Origin: Geosiphon pyriformis
Taxonomy: Eukaryota; Glomeromycota; Glomeromycetes; Archaeosporales; Geosiphonaceae
Direction of reading: 5' to 3'
NCBI GenBank assembly: GCA_016748015.1
Contig: JAAOMT010000531.1
Span: forward strand, 1-22,235
DNA: 22,235 nucleotides
The notes beneath the pieces are model-generated. The model had not been told where the DNA came from, ran no database searches, and saw only the letters and a program-made list of their open reading frames with translations. Numbering within the stretch: the stretch's first letter is position 1; each line of letters starts with the position of its first letter. Shown here one piece after another: positions 8,430 to 17,300 of this stretch. The position numbers and the translations under genes are program-made.

Positions 8430-9389
8430 TTGTCTAATGTTTTGAAATTTTTCAATTTTGGCTGGATCAGGGAAGATTCTATCTTTTGTAATAAGATGGC
8501 CAAGGAACTGGGTGGATTGACGTCCAAAGAATGATTTGATTGGATTGATCTTAATGCCAACATTTCTAAGGAGGTCAAAAACCTTTTACAAATGTTCAAG
8601 GTGTTCATCCCAAGTTTTTGAGTATACCATTATGTCATCCAAGTAGACTAGAACAAAGTTTTCTTTTACTGATTCAAATACTTTGTCTATTAAGTGTTGA
8701 AAGGTGGGAGGAGCATTTGTGAGACCAAAAAGCATGACTGTAAATTCATAAGTGCCATACTTGGTGATGAAGGCAGTTTTCTTTCTGCTTTTTGGATCCA
8801 TCTCTACTTGCCAGAATTCAGCAGTTAAGTCAATGGTTGAGAAGAAAGCGGCACCATGGAATTGGTCTAGCATTGTATCAATCTTGGGAAGTAGGTACAT
8901 GTCTCTTTCAGTAATGGCATTTAATTGGCAATAGTCAACACAAAAGCATAGGATTCCTCCTTTCTTGGATACCACTACAACTGGGAATGCTCATTCACTC
9001 TTGGTTTTCTGTATGAATCCAAGGTTTTTCATTCGGGTTATTTCCTTTTTGATAAACTCATCATTGTGACAGTTGGATTGATAGGGCTTCAAATAGATGG
9101 GGTGAGTTTCTCTGGTGATAATGGTGTGTTGTATCACATGTGTATGTTCAGGAGGTTCACCTTCTTTTGAGATAACTGGGCTGTTTCTAGCCAGCAGGTT
9201 TTCAATGTCTATCTTTCTTTCTTCTGGAGAGGGTTCTCTTTGTTCTACAACCAGTAATTGGATTTCAGGTGGTTTGTTTTCAAAGGACTTTTGGACTTCT
9301 TTTATTTTCTCACAGGGTATCAAGCTGATTGGTTCCCAATCTTTGTAATAGATCAGGCAGGACATGCATTCATCACTAGGAGAATACAA
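8430..9389 (-). pseudogene. gypsy B pol: reverse transcriptase
   Basis: RT motifs appear in order: FCVDYCQLNAIT, LPKIDTMLDQ, FFSTIDLTAEFWQV (motif A with catalytic Asp), FGLTNAPPTFQHL (motif B) and LVYLDDIMVYS. The last contains the YLDD box at 8645-8634 with both catalytic Asp residues. The thumb/connection follows (STQFLGHLIT, PAKIEKFQNIRQP). The enzyme copies element RNA to DNA. Stops at 8991-8993 (TGG in gypsy A) and 8586-8588 split it; the frame is otherwise continuous. Confidence 0.93.
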
Positions 9390-9416
9390 TGGTTTGTCGC
9401 ACCAGCACTGGGCACA
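9357..9416 (-). other. Cysteine cluster between protease and RT
   Basis: CAQCWCDKPLYSPSDECMSC has the spacing CX2CXCX10CX2C. It sits right after the protease region, before the RT. Gypsy A (about 13645-13705) keeps it except for the second Cys, which is Tyr. It may be a metal-binding linker. I do not know it as a standard gypsy feature. Confidence 0.5.
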
Positions 9417-9425
9417 AGGACCATG

Positions 9426-10522
9426 CTACCAATAACTGTATTTGGCTTTCTTGCCTGGTTTTCTGTCAAAGGTTCTTCTGAGCATGTCATAATAAGGCCA
9501 GCAGATCAGCTTGCCATTGACAATGATTCTTTCTTTATCTGCCTTGACATTATCCAGTGGTTTGCCATTGTTGGTAAAGATGGTATAGGCGAGTTTAGCA
9601 GTTTCTTCTTGTTCTTCTTGTTCTTCTTCTTCCTTACTTTCTTCATCATCTGATTCATCTGATTCATTTTCTTCTGGGCTCTGCTTGGGTACTGGGGGAG
9701 TTGTCCAATGGTAACACTTAACCACAATGGGTTTCTTACCACATCTGATGGTTAGTTCACAGAGTTCATAATCAAGCAAAGCTTTTGCTTTCTTGAGCCA
9801 TTCATTGCCAACAATGATGGTGTATTCTTTCACTTCAGATACTTCCATATCAGTTTCAATGCTGATGCCATTGATGCAGACAGGAATAGCTTTGGCTATG
9901 CCAAGCCCTTTCTTCTTATCACCATGCATATTGGTCATTGGTCATGTGGATGGTTCATCAATTTTTCTGCCAATTGCTTTAAGAAAGTGTTTAGCAATAA
10001 CACTAACAGATGATCCACTGTCTAGGATCAAATTGATGAAGTAGCCAGCCACTTGGGCTTTGCAAATTAGAGGAGTGACATTGCTATTGTCAGCAAGTCC
10101 AGCTTGGCAAGAGCGTTTGTTTGTTTTGGGTGTCTTTTTCTTTGGCATCAGAGATTTGTGAAAATCTTTTCTGAATTGTGGATGGGTCATCAATTGGCCA
10201 AAGGTTATATGTGCTGGGGTTTCCATGAGGTCTTTGACAACAGAATAGGGGTCGGATTTTTGTACTATTTCTGGGGGTTCCAACTTTGGAGAGTTCTTGA
10301 AAACTTTAGCTTTTGGGGGCTCATTGTTGTCAATAGTTGATGTAGAAGCTTTATTGGGGTCCAGAACGAAATCAACTTTGGCTTTCTTCTTCTTTCTTGT
10401 GGATTCAGAGAGGTTGATTGCTAATTCATCCATGTCATGGTCATCATCAGTTAAGTTAAAAGCATAAAAGGGGTTTTCTTCTGGTTGGCTTGCACTCTCA
10501 CCCTTTGGAGGTGCACCTACCA
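9426..10522 (-). pseudogene. gypsy B pol: linker and aspartic protease
   Basis: A hydrophilic linker rich in Lys and Pro leads into a retropepsin domain with the catalytic DSGSS motif at 10022-10008 in the context LILDSGSSVSVI. A β-rich continuation (EYTIIVGNEWLKKAKALLDY) is followed by a strongly acidic segment (Glu/Asp run near 9610-9670). The enzyme would cut the Gag-Pol polyprotein as a homodimer inside particles. A TGA at 9942-9944 lies about 26 codons after the active site. The same region in gypsy A (13008-13637) keeps DSGSS and reads through the position of this stop. Confidence 0.85.
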
Positions 10523-10529
10523 GTTTAAA
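10467..10529 (-). promoter_or_regulatory. -1 ribosomal frameshift signal (UUUAAAC plus pseudoknot) of gypsy B
   Basis: The heptamer TTTAAAC (10529-10523) lies in the gag frame as CCT-TTA-AAC, the correct X-XXY-YYZ phase. It is followed by TGG and the gag stop TAG (10519-10517). After a 7-base spacer, TGCACCTC (10515-10508) pairs with GAGAGTGCA (10499-10491) with one bulged A. The loop bases AAAGGG (10506-10501) pair with CCCTTT (10472-10467). This gives an H-type pseudoknot with loops of 1, 1 and 18 bases. Pol is open in the -1 frame. The layout is conserved in gypsy A at 12661-12723. Confidence 0.85.
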
Positions 10530-10637
10530 GGCTGATAAACAGTGGCTTCAACTAGGGGATCCTCTCCAAAGAAATTGATGTTGGCATGATTGGGTCTTTG
10601 GTTGGAAACATTGTTGTTGTTGGGTCTGTTGTTCTGG
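10517..10637 (-). pseudogene. gag: gag of gypsy B, C-terminal end
   Basis: This is the Asn/Pro-rich tail after the nucleocapsid (NINFFGEDPLVEATV) and ends at a TAG at 10519-10517, immediately after the slippery site. It matches 5039-5134 plus 12645-12673 of gypsy A. The zinc knuckle itself falls inside the N gap. Confidence 0.85.
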
Positions 10638-11110
10638 NNNNNNNNNNNNNNNNNNNNNNNNNNNNNNNNNNNNNNNNNNNNNNNNNNNNNNNNNNNNNNN
10701 NNNNNNNNNNNNNNNNNNNNNNNNNNNNNNNNNNNNNNNNNNNNNNNNNNNNNNNNNNNNNNNNNNNNNNNNNNNNNNNNNNNNNNNNNNNNNNNNNNNN
10801 NNNNNNNNNNNNNNNNNNNNNNNNNNNNNNNNNNNNNNNNNNNNNNNNNNNNNNNNNNNNNNNNNNNNNNNNNNNNNNNNNNNNNNNNNNNNNNNNNNNN
10901 NNNNNNNNNNNNNNNNNNNNNNNNNNNNNNNNNNNNNNNNNNNNNNNNNNNNNNNNNNNNNNNNNNNNNNNNNNNNNNNNNNNNNNNNNNNNNNNNNNNN
11001 NNNNNNNNNNNNNNNNNNNNNNNNNNNNNNNNNNNNNNNNNNNNNNNNNNNNNNNNNNNNNNNNNNNNNNNNNNNNNNNNNNNNNNNNNNNNNNNNNNNN
11101 NNNNNNNNNN
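10638..11110. other. Assembly gap (473 N) inside gypsy B gag
   Basis: Unsequenced bases replace the capsid and zinc-knuckle region. The matching stretch of gypsy A (about 4386-5038) is ~653 bases, some 180 longer than the gap. Open frames drawn across the Ns are not evidence of coding. Confidence 0.98.
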
Positions 11111-11889
11111 GTGAAAGAGGTATTTTCTTCTCCAGCATTGATTGGTGTCCATCTGATTATTCTGTGTTGAGCATTGGCATCTGTTTCTTGTGAGAACCAG
11201 GTAGCAGGAGAGCCTTGGAGGTAGCCACCAACAATTTGGAACTTGTATTCTTCATCATACTGGTTGGCTGTGGCAGCTCTCTCAAAATCATCCAACCATT
11301 CAATTGGATCTTGTGCATCACCTCTAAATAGTGGTAGTGGGGTATTGTTTCTTCTTCCTAGAGCAGTTTGTATACCTTGGAGGGCGGCCAGAATGTTTGT
11401 TTGCATGGGGTTATTAGCCATTGGTTCAGGGGTAGCTGTTTGTGTAGACAAGTCTGATTCACTTGATAAAAGGTCAAAAACAGAGGCAGTTTGGTAGCTT
11501 TTTTCTTCTGTTTCAAAGGGAGTTTCAGTTGCTTGATGGGCAGCAATCCAAATGTGGATTTGATGATTTAGATATTCGAAATCAGGGGGCTGTTGTTCAA
11601 AGGTTGCAGAATATAAGAGCTGATTGATACTGTTGTTTCTTTCTTCAAAGTCGTTTTCAAAATAAGCTTTGTCAAAGTAATAAATTGTATAAGCTGTGTA
11701 GGTTTCAGCTGAATGCTCATTCAGGAACCAGTTTCAAAAGTCTTGGAATTGTCTACTGGATTGTTCTTCAAGGGGGAAGCAAATCAAGCAGGATGGTAAA
11801 GGATTAATTTCAATGAAATCTAGGTCGTTTCTGTTGTGTGCTGCAAAGTGTTCTTCTGATTGCTGTGGCAGATATGAGTAATCACCCAT
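11111..11889 (-). pseudogene. gag: gag of gypsy B, N-terminal part
   Basis: The frame starts with ATG at 11889 (MGDYSYLPQQSEEHF), about 29 bases after the primer-binding site. It is open to the gap except for one TGA at 11736-11734 (QDF-stop-NWF), where A and C have TGG. It contains PLPLFRGDAQDPIEWLDDFE and YKFQIVGGYLQGSPATWFS, the start of the capsid domain. The start is chosen because gypsy C has ATG at the same place and no earlier in-frame ATG exists. With one nonsense transition this is the best preserved gag in the window. It provides the uninterrupted reference for the LINE insertion sites in gypsy A and gypsy C. Confidence 0.88.
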
Positions 11890-11917
11890 ACAATGAAGAA
11901 ATAAGTGAATTTTGACA

Positions 11918-11935
11918 ACCTCACAGGAAGCACCA
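11918..11935 (-). other. Primer-binding site of gypsy B
   Basis: On the plus strand the site reads ACCTCACAGGAAGCACCA, which looks like the last 18 bases of a tRNA: T-stem 3' half, seven acceptor bases, discriminator A, CCA. It lies six bases inside the LTR edge. The acceptor GGAAGC-A fits elongator tRNA-Met types. The identity is inferred. Confidence 0.75.
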
Positions 11936-12442
11936 CTTTTATGTTACAGGTTGAAGTAACAAGCTAATGGATAGCAAGGGAGAACAAGATTGTAGGATGA
12001 TGAAAATAATCAAAGGGGATTCAACTTCAATGAGTGAATTGAATGAGTATGGATTCAATGTGCAAGATCAGTCTCATAAAATATCTCAGTCGCTATTCTT
12101 TTCAAAGATAACTGGGAAATCTGAAGGTAGAGAAATAGTTCGTACTATCAACAATTGATCACTGCTGGTATTAATTCTATGCCTTCACATTGGCGCTCTT
12201 AGAATTCAATATCAGGTATCAACTTGTGCTCTTCAGTCACGTTTATACAAATAATCTTCAAATACTACAATTATTCAAACAGGAAAAGGCCAACAAGTAA
12301 TCTTTTATCCTAAGATGTTTGGATACTTGAAGGTAGGGAAAGGGAAATTAGCAATAAGAGAGTGATTGAGATGAAAGTTGTTATTTTTATTTATTTGATT
12401 CTTGTTTGAGAGATGATTTTCTACAGCTAAGAGACTTATTGC

Positions 12443-12449
12443 TTATATA
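12443..12449 (-). promoter_or_regulatory. TATA box of gypsy B 5' LTR
   Basis: TATATAA on the - strand lies 12 bases from the 12-bp array and precedes the presumed start of the genomic transcript. Confidence 0.65.
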
Positions 12450-12460
12450 GCTATTGAAAG

Positions 12461-12556
12461 TGGTCAATGACCAGGTCAACGACTAGGTCAATGATCAGGT
12501 CAATGATCAGGTTAATGATCAGGTCAACGGTCAGGTCATTGATCAGATCAATGATC
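12461..12556 (-). repeat. 12-bp array in 5' LTR of gypsy B (8 units)
   Basis: Eight contiguous units of the AGGTCAATGATC type (plus reading). The 3' LTR of the same insertion has four. LTR pairs are identical at insertion, so the array changed length in place afterwards or during the transposition cycle. Confidence 0.93.
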
Positions 12557-12644
12557 ACTATCTAAAAATAAAGTGGCTAATTATATGACATCAGTGACTA
12601 ATACATGTGATAACTAATAAAAATTATGGGTTTCAACCATAACA

Positions 12645-12648
12645 CTAC
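12645..12648. other. Target-site duplication CTAC, right copy
   Basis: Matches 5131-5134 and follows the TAACA edge of gypsy B. Confidence 0.9.
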
Positions 12649-12723
12649 TGTTTATCAGTCTTTAAACTGGTAGGTGCATCTCCAAAGGGTGAGAGTACAA
12701 GCCAACCAGAAGAAAACCCCTTT
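12649..12723 (+). promoter_or_regulatory. gag end and -1 frameshift signal of gypsy A
   Basis: The last gag codons lead into TTTAAAC at 12661-12667 (TCT-TTA-AAC phase), TGG, then TAG at 12671-12673. The stem TGCATCTC (12675-12682) with GAGAGTACA (12691-12699) now holds one mismatch and one G-T pair. The second stem AAAGGG (12684-12689) with CCCTTT (12718-12723) is intact. Spacer and loop lengths equal those in gypsy B. Pol is in the -1 frame here too (12757 onward). Confidence 0.8.
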
Positions 12724-13637
12724 TACTTTTTTAACCTAACTGATAATGACCATGATATGGATGAACTGGCAATCAATACCTCTGACTTAACAAGAAAGAA
12801 AAAAAAAGCCAAGGTTGATTTCGTTCTAGATCCCAACAAAGTCTCAACTTCCACTGCTAACAACAATGAGCCACCAAAGGCTAAAGTTTTTAAAAATCTT
12901 TCAAAGTTGAAACCTCCAGAAATAGTACAAAAATCTGGCCCCTATTCTGTTGTTAAAGATCTTATGAAAATCCCAGCATACATTACATTTGGCCAACTAA
13001 TGACCAAGTGGCTGGCTACTTTATTGATTTGATTCTAGACAGTGGATCATCTGTTAGTGTAATTGCCAAACACTTTCTGGAATCCATTGGAAGAAAATTT
13101 GATGAACCTTCTATCCAGCCTATGACCAATGTACATGATAACAAAAAGAAAAGTCTGGGTATAGCCAAAGCTGTTTCTGTTTGCATCAATGATATCAGCA
13201 TCAAAACAGACATGGAAGTATCTGAAGCAAATGAGTATACTATCATTGTTGGTAATGAGTGGCTTAAGAAAGCCAAAGCACTACTTGACTATGAACTTTG
13301 CAAGCTAACCATTAGATGTGGTGAAAAACCCATTGTGGTTAAATGCCATCATTGAACAACTTCCCCAGTAACCAAACAGAACCAAGAAGAAGAACAATCA
13401 GATAAATCAGATGATGATGAGAGCGATGATGAAAAAGATCAAAAAGAACAAGAAGAAACTGCTGAACTTGCCTATACCATCCTTATTAGCAATGGCAAAC
13501 CACTGGACAATGTTAAAGCTGACAAAAAAAAAATCATGGTAAATGGCAAGCTGATCTGCTGGCCCTACTATGATATCCTCAGAAGAACCTTTGATAGAAA
13601 ACCTGGCAAGAAAGCCAAATACAGTTATTAATGACAT
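12674..13637 (+). pseudogene. pol: gypsy A pol: linker and protease (pseudogene)
   Basis: MDELAINTSDLTRKKKKAKV starts the conserved linker at 12757. A deletion of about 130 bases relative to gypsy B follows FGQLMT at about 13005 and shifts the frame. The open stretch 13008-13355 then carries the protease with DSGSS at 13038-13052 and the region up to EKPIVVKCHH. A TGA replaces the Trp codon there, and the acidic segment follows. Two stops (TAA TGA) at 13629-13634 stand where gypsy B reads Trp and then TAG. The gene is non-functional; its role would be as in gypsy B. Confidence 0.85.
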
Positions 13638-14230
13638 GGTTCTTGTGCCAGGTACTGGTGTGATAAACCTTTGTATTCCCCTAGTGATAAATGCAAGTTC
13701 TGCCTAATCTATTACAAAGATTGGGAGCCAATTAGTTTGATATCCAGAGAAGAACTAAAAGAAGTACAAATGTTTTTTAAGAGTGAACCACCTGAAATCC
13801 AATCACTAGTTGTAGAACAAAGAGAATCTTCCCCTAAAGAAAAAAAAATGGATATTGAAAATCTGTTGGCTAGGAATAGCCCAGTTATTTCAAAAGAAGG
13901 TGACACCCCTGGACAAACCCATGTGATACAACACACCATTGCTACCAAAGAAACTCACCCCATCCATTTGAAGCCTTATCAATCCAATCGACACAATGAT
14001 AAGTTTATCAAGAAAGAGATAAACCAGATGAAAGATCTTGGATTCATACAAGAAACCAAGAGTGAATGGGCTTTCCCAATTATAGTGGTATCCAAGAAAG
14101 GTGAAACCCTATGCTTCTGTGTTGACTACCACTAATTAAATGCCATTACTGTAAGAGACATGTACCGACTTCCCAAAATTGATGCAATGCTAGATAAATT
14201 CAATGGTGCTGCTTTCTTCTCAACCATTGA
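13638..14230 (+). pseudogene. pol: gypsy A pol: start of reverse transcriptase, cut by LINE B
   Basis: The open stretch 13671-14135 matches gypsy B residue for residue (YSPSDKCKFCLIYYKDWEP, VIQHTIATKETHP, IIVVSKKGETLCFCVDYH). After a TAA in place of Gln it continues with MYRLPKIDAMLDKFNGAAFF and ends in the middle of RT motif A (FFSTID). The poly-T of LINE B begins there. The rest of RT, RNase H, integrase and the 3' LTR of gypsy A are not in the window. Confidence 0.88.
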
Positions 14231-14245
14231 TTTTTTTTTTTTTTT

Positions 14246-14373
14246 GTTAATGTATAGTCACACTGGTTTTTTATTAGTTTTGTCCCACCTGAAGGTATGG
14301 CATTTTCATAAAGCCAACTCACCCAATAATCTAAATTACAAGATGTGACTAACCACTAAGTGGTTAAGCCTAA
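14246..14373 (-). other. LINE B 3' UTR
   Basis: On the - strand it holds TTATTGGGTGAG, GGCTTTATGAAA, a small hairpin (ACC TTCA GGT core, 14284-14301), CAAAACTAATAAA and TACATTAAC before the tail. These blocks are shared with LINE A and its nested fragment. A perfect 17-bp inverted repeat TAACCACTAAGTGGTTA lies at 14350-14366, just after the ORF2 stop. Confidence 0.8.
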
Positions 14374-17300
14374 CTACACACTAGTATAACCAGAAAACCT
14401 AAGGGGTATCACACTATCACATAAATTAAATCTACCACATAAACCCTCTTTAAGTATCTTATTACAACCTGTGAATCCATCACCAATTTTAACTCTGGTT
14501 TTGCCACTATTACTATTACTACACCTTACTTTTTTATGTATGTCAGACACATCTGGTATGCTTCTCTTGGCAATGTTCTTGCTTGGGCCACCACCCATTT
14601 ACACACCTTAATTAATATATTATTGTTAGTTTTCTGATCAATGTCAGCAAAAGCATTGATTCTTCCAAATTGCTTATTGATTAATCTTTTGCATAACAGA
14701 TCTATGTTGGATGTTGACTTGATGTATTCATTAGACAGGACAACTCTTTTAGCATGGTCAGAAGCTTTATGTTTTCTTCCTACAGCTTTTGACAAGCACT
14801 GTATCCACTCTTTTCTTACATCATCTATTAGTGTTTTGCCCCTTTGAGTACTTAGAGAGCATTCTCAGAAGTGTCAGTTGGTTTCAACTTTCATGTGATA
14901 TACTTTGCAAAGGTTGTTCAAATACACAAGAAGACGTCTGTTGTATAGCACCTCTGCTGTTAAAAGCATGTTGTGAAATAATTTCATGATAAATGTTCTT
15001 ATTGCTGAGGAACCAGCTGAGGTGAAGCCTGAAAACATTTTACCATCCCAGTTCCAAACTTTGGTTGTGCACTTCCAGTCTATTTCTTGGTCTAAGAACC
15101 CTAATGTTTTACATACTTTGCTGTTGCTCAATCAATCCAAAGCTGCCTGAAGCCCAGTCTGTTGGCCTAGAAAATGTCTAATGTCCAAATCCAATTCCAC
15201 ACCTTCACAAAGGGGAACGTAGCTAATGTTCTTATTGTTGTAGGCCCACCCCATTGTGTCTAAAACAGTAGCTTCTTTGGCAAGTTTGTCAGCCATCTCA
15301 TTCTCAGTTAAACCAGTGTGTGCAGTCACTTTGTTTATGGTAAGATCAATTTTTTTTTCTCTTATCACATTTTTGATTGCATTCTATGTGCACCAGTTAG
15401 AAGTTTTGAGCTAATTCCTAACAGACAGAGGAGAATTTCTGGTCAACCACTTCTGAGCTGTTGATACCACTGCTTGGCTATCCATGTTTAATGTCAGTTT
15501 ACATTTGTAAGGGACAGCTTCCAAAGTCAATAGTACAGCTTTTGCCTCAGTTTTTGTTGATGATAGTATTCTGTCAACTGCTATGCCAAAGTTGGCATCA
15601 ATTCCATGTGTCACAAAGGCAGCTGCTCCTCTAGCATCATTAGACCCAGCTTTTATCAGTGAGCCATCAGTTGATATTTCTATTTCCTTTCTGAGCCTTA
15701 ACTTTTCTCGCACGCTCCTCCATTGTGATATTAAAGTTTCTGGAATATGGATGTGAATAGAGTCTCTTTGCATCATTTCCAGATCATCTGGTATTTGATT
15801 ATCAATTTTGTGCATCTCCAATATTTCACATTGGACTATGTCAATGTTTCTGTGTTTATCCATGATGATTGTAGACTCTAATCTCTTAAACCAATTGGGT
15901 ATTCTACTACTGTTACTTTGTCTGTATCTTCTTGTGAATTCCATTTATGTCATTAATAATCCATCCCTGTTCTGCACTTGATGCAAATACAAAATGTTCT
16001 CCTTCCTTAGTAAGCCCCTAATTTTGGTGTAGATTGCACATGAAGCTATAACAGTCTCAATTAAGTGTGCTTGTGTTCTTGAAGATTCAGGTATTCCATT
16101 CGTGTTACCAGAACTTTTGAGTGAGATGCCTTTTTTCCTCATAATTTGCATAATATTGGTTATAAAATTAACCTCTGGCTTAGATTGTTCATTAGTGGAA
16201 TATTCAAGTACATTATAGACTGATCATCTCTGTGTCTGTAAGTTGGCTAGTCTGATTTTGGTAGCCATTCCAGCAATATCATTACTGTTTAATCTAACCA
16301 ACAAATCTGTAATCTTGCTTTTCGCTTGTATATCATCAATCTTGAACAAGTTGTACAAAGATGAATGATGCATGGCACTGGTTAGGAAATCTACTGAAAG
16401 TTTTGCCTTTTTCTTTACAGTGGCTGAGATCTTTGAAGTCCATCTTCTGGCCCAACTATTTGGAATATGGGTCAATTGAGATCTAAATTCTATTGCCGGA
16501 CTGAGTACACTGTTGAAAATATAGATCACCTGCTTTTCAGTAATGTGTTTCTTCCTAATAACTCCACACACTGCCTCAATGTCAGATCCAATCATTTTCA
16601 GTACAGTTTTATTTTTCTCATCAGCTCTGATCCACACCCCCAAATATCTGGTACATGTAGACAGATCCAGCAGCTTCAGAGTTTGTTTGTTTGGCCCAAA
16701 TTTTAGTGGCTCAACTGTCACTGATTTTTTTTTAGAGGATCTGACCACTATTGTTTCAGTCTTATCCAAGTTGATCTCAATATCTACCATTCTAAAGAAG
16801 GAGCTGGCTGTGTCCAGAATACTCTGCATTCCCTGTCTTGAGTTTGCTATTCACACTGTGTCATCTACAAAGGCAAGATGGTTTACTGATACCAACAGAT
16901 ATTGTGTGTCTGTTTGATTGTCCCACTTTTTCCACTCAGCTGTCAGTTTGTACCCTTGGCTATGATTGGCCTCTTTTACCTCACACAGTAAGGAGTCATA
17001 AAAAATCCTCCACATAATGGGTGAACTTGTTTCCCCCTGATCTAGCCCATCCTGTACTTGATATTCATCACTCAATCCAAACTTGGTTATGATTCTATTA
17101 TTTCTGTTGTTATGCATCAAGCCAAACAGCTTAGTAAACCTATTGTTCATCTTGATTCTCTTCAGTGCAGCTTCTATGGGTTTTCAACCAATTGAATCAT
17201 ATGCTTTTTTCATGTCCTGAAATGTGAACCAAGCCTCATTACCAAATTCTCTTGCATGCTCAGCTACAGTATTAATCACATGAATTGGCACAGCTGTAGA

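Larger units (their letters stand above)
6457..10522 (-). pseudogene. pol: pol polyprotein of gypsy B (PR-RT-RNase H-IN), pseudogene
   Basis: Pol is in the -1 frame relative to gag and is entered at the slippery site 10529-10523. One frame is maintained from there to about 7850 and is broken only by point stops: 9942-9944 TGA, 9426-9428 TAG, 8991-8993 TGA, 8586-8588 TAA, 8073-8075 TAA, 8037-8039 TGA and 7989-7991 TAA. The frame then changes between about 7760 and 7850, and a TGA stands at 7699-7701 before an open integrase. Most stops can be explained by C-to-T or G-to-A changes. For example, the TGA at 8991-8993 is TGG in gypsy A. Domains are listed separately. Full length would be about 1,350 codons, normal for the family. 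Confidence 0.92.
5135..12644 (-). mobile_element. Gypsy B: complete Ty3/gypsy retrotransposon, mutated
   Basis: This 7.5-kb element has LTRs at both ends (11942-12644 as 5' LTR, 5135-5789 as 3' LTR), TGTTA...TAACA termini, a 4-bp target duplication CTAC, a primer-binding site and gag. It has pol in the order protease, RT, RNase H, integrase, then a third ORF and a purine tract. Protease-RT-RNase H-integrase order is diagnostic for Ty3/gypsy (Metaviridae-type) elements. It lies inside the gag of a relative of the same family, gypsy A, in the opposite orientation. Several stop codons and one frame change in pol, one stop in gag and a Glu-to-Lys change in the integrase active site make it non-autonomous now. 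Confidence 0.95.
11942..12644 (-). repeat. 5' LTR of gypsy B (703 bp)
   Basis: It starts TGTTATGGTTG at 12644 and ends CTGTAACA at 11942 on the - strand. It is the partner of 5135-5789 and is longer by exactly 48 bp in the array. The 192-base open frame at 11967-12158 on the + strand is antisense to the LTR and not a gene. Confidence 0.95.

Noticed and set aside
9793-10044. Plus-strand open frames at 9258-9653, 9793-10044 and 10104-10340
   Set aside because: They lie antisense to conserved protease and RT-linker sequence and have no family resemblance.
10517-11152. Long open frames across 10517-11170 on both strands
   Set aside because: They are open only because N bases carry no stop codons. 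Only the minus-strand gag frame is supported by homology on both sides of the gap.
12461-12556. Regular short repeats resembling a CRISPR array
   Set aside because: The units are 12 bp, contiguous with no spacers, inside an LTR and present in every LTR of the family.
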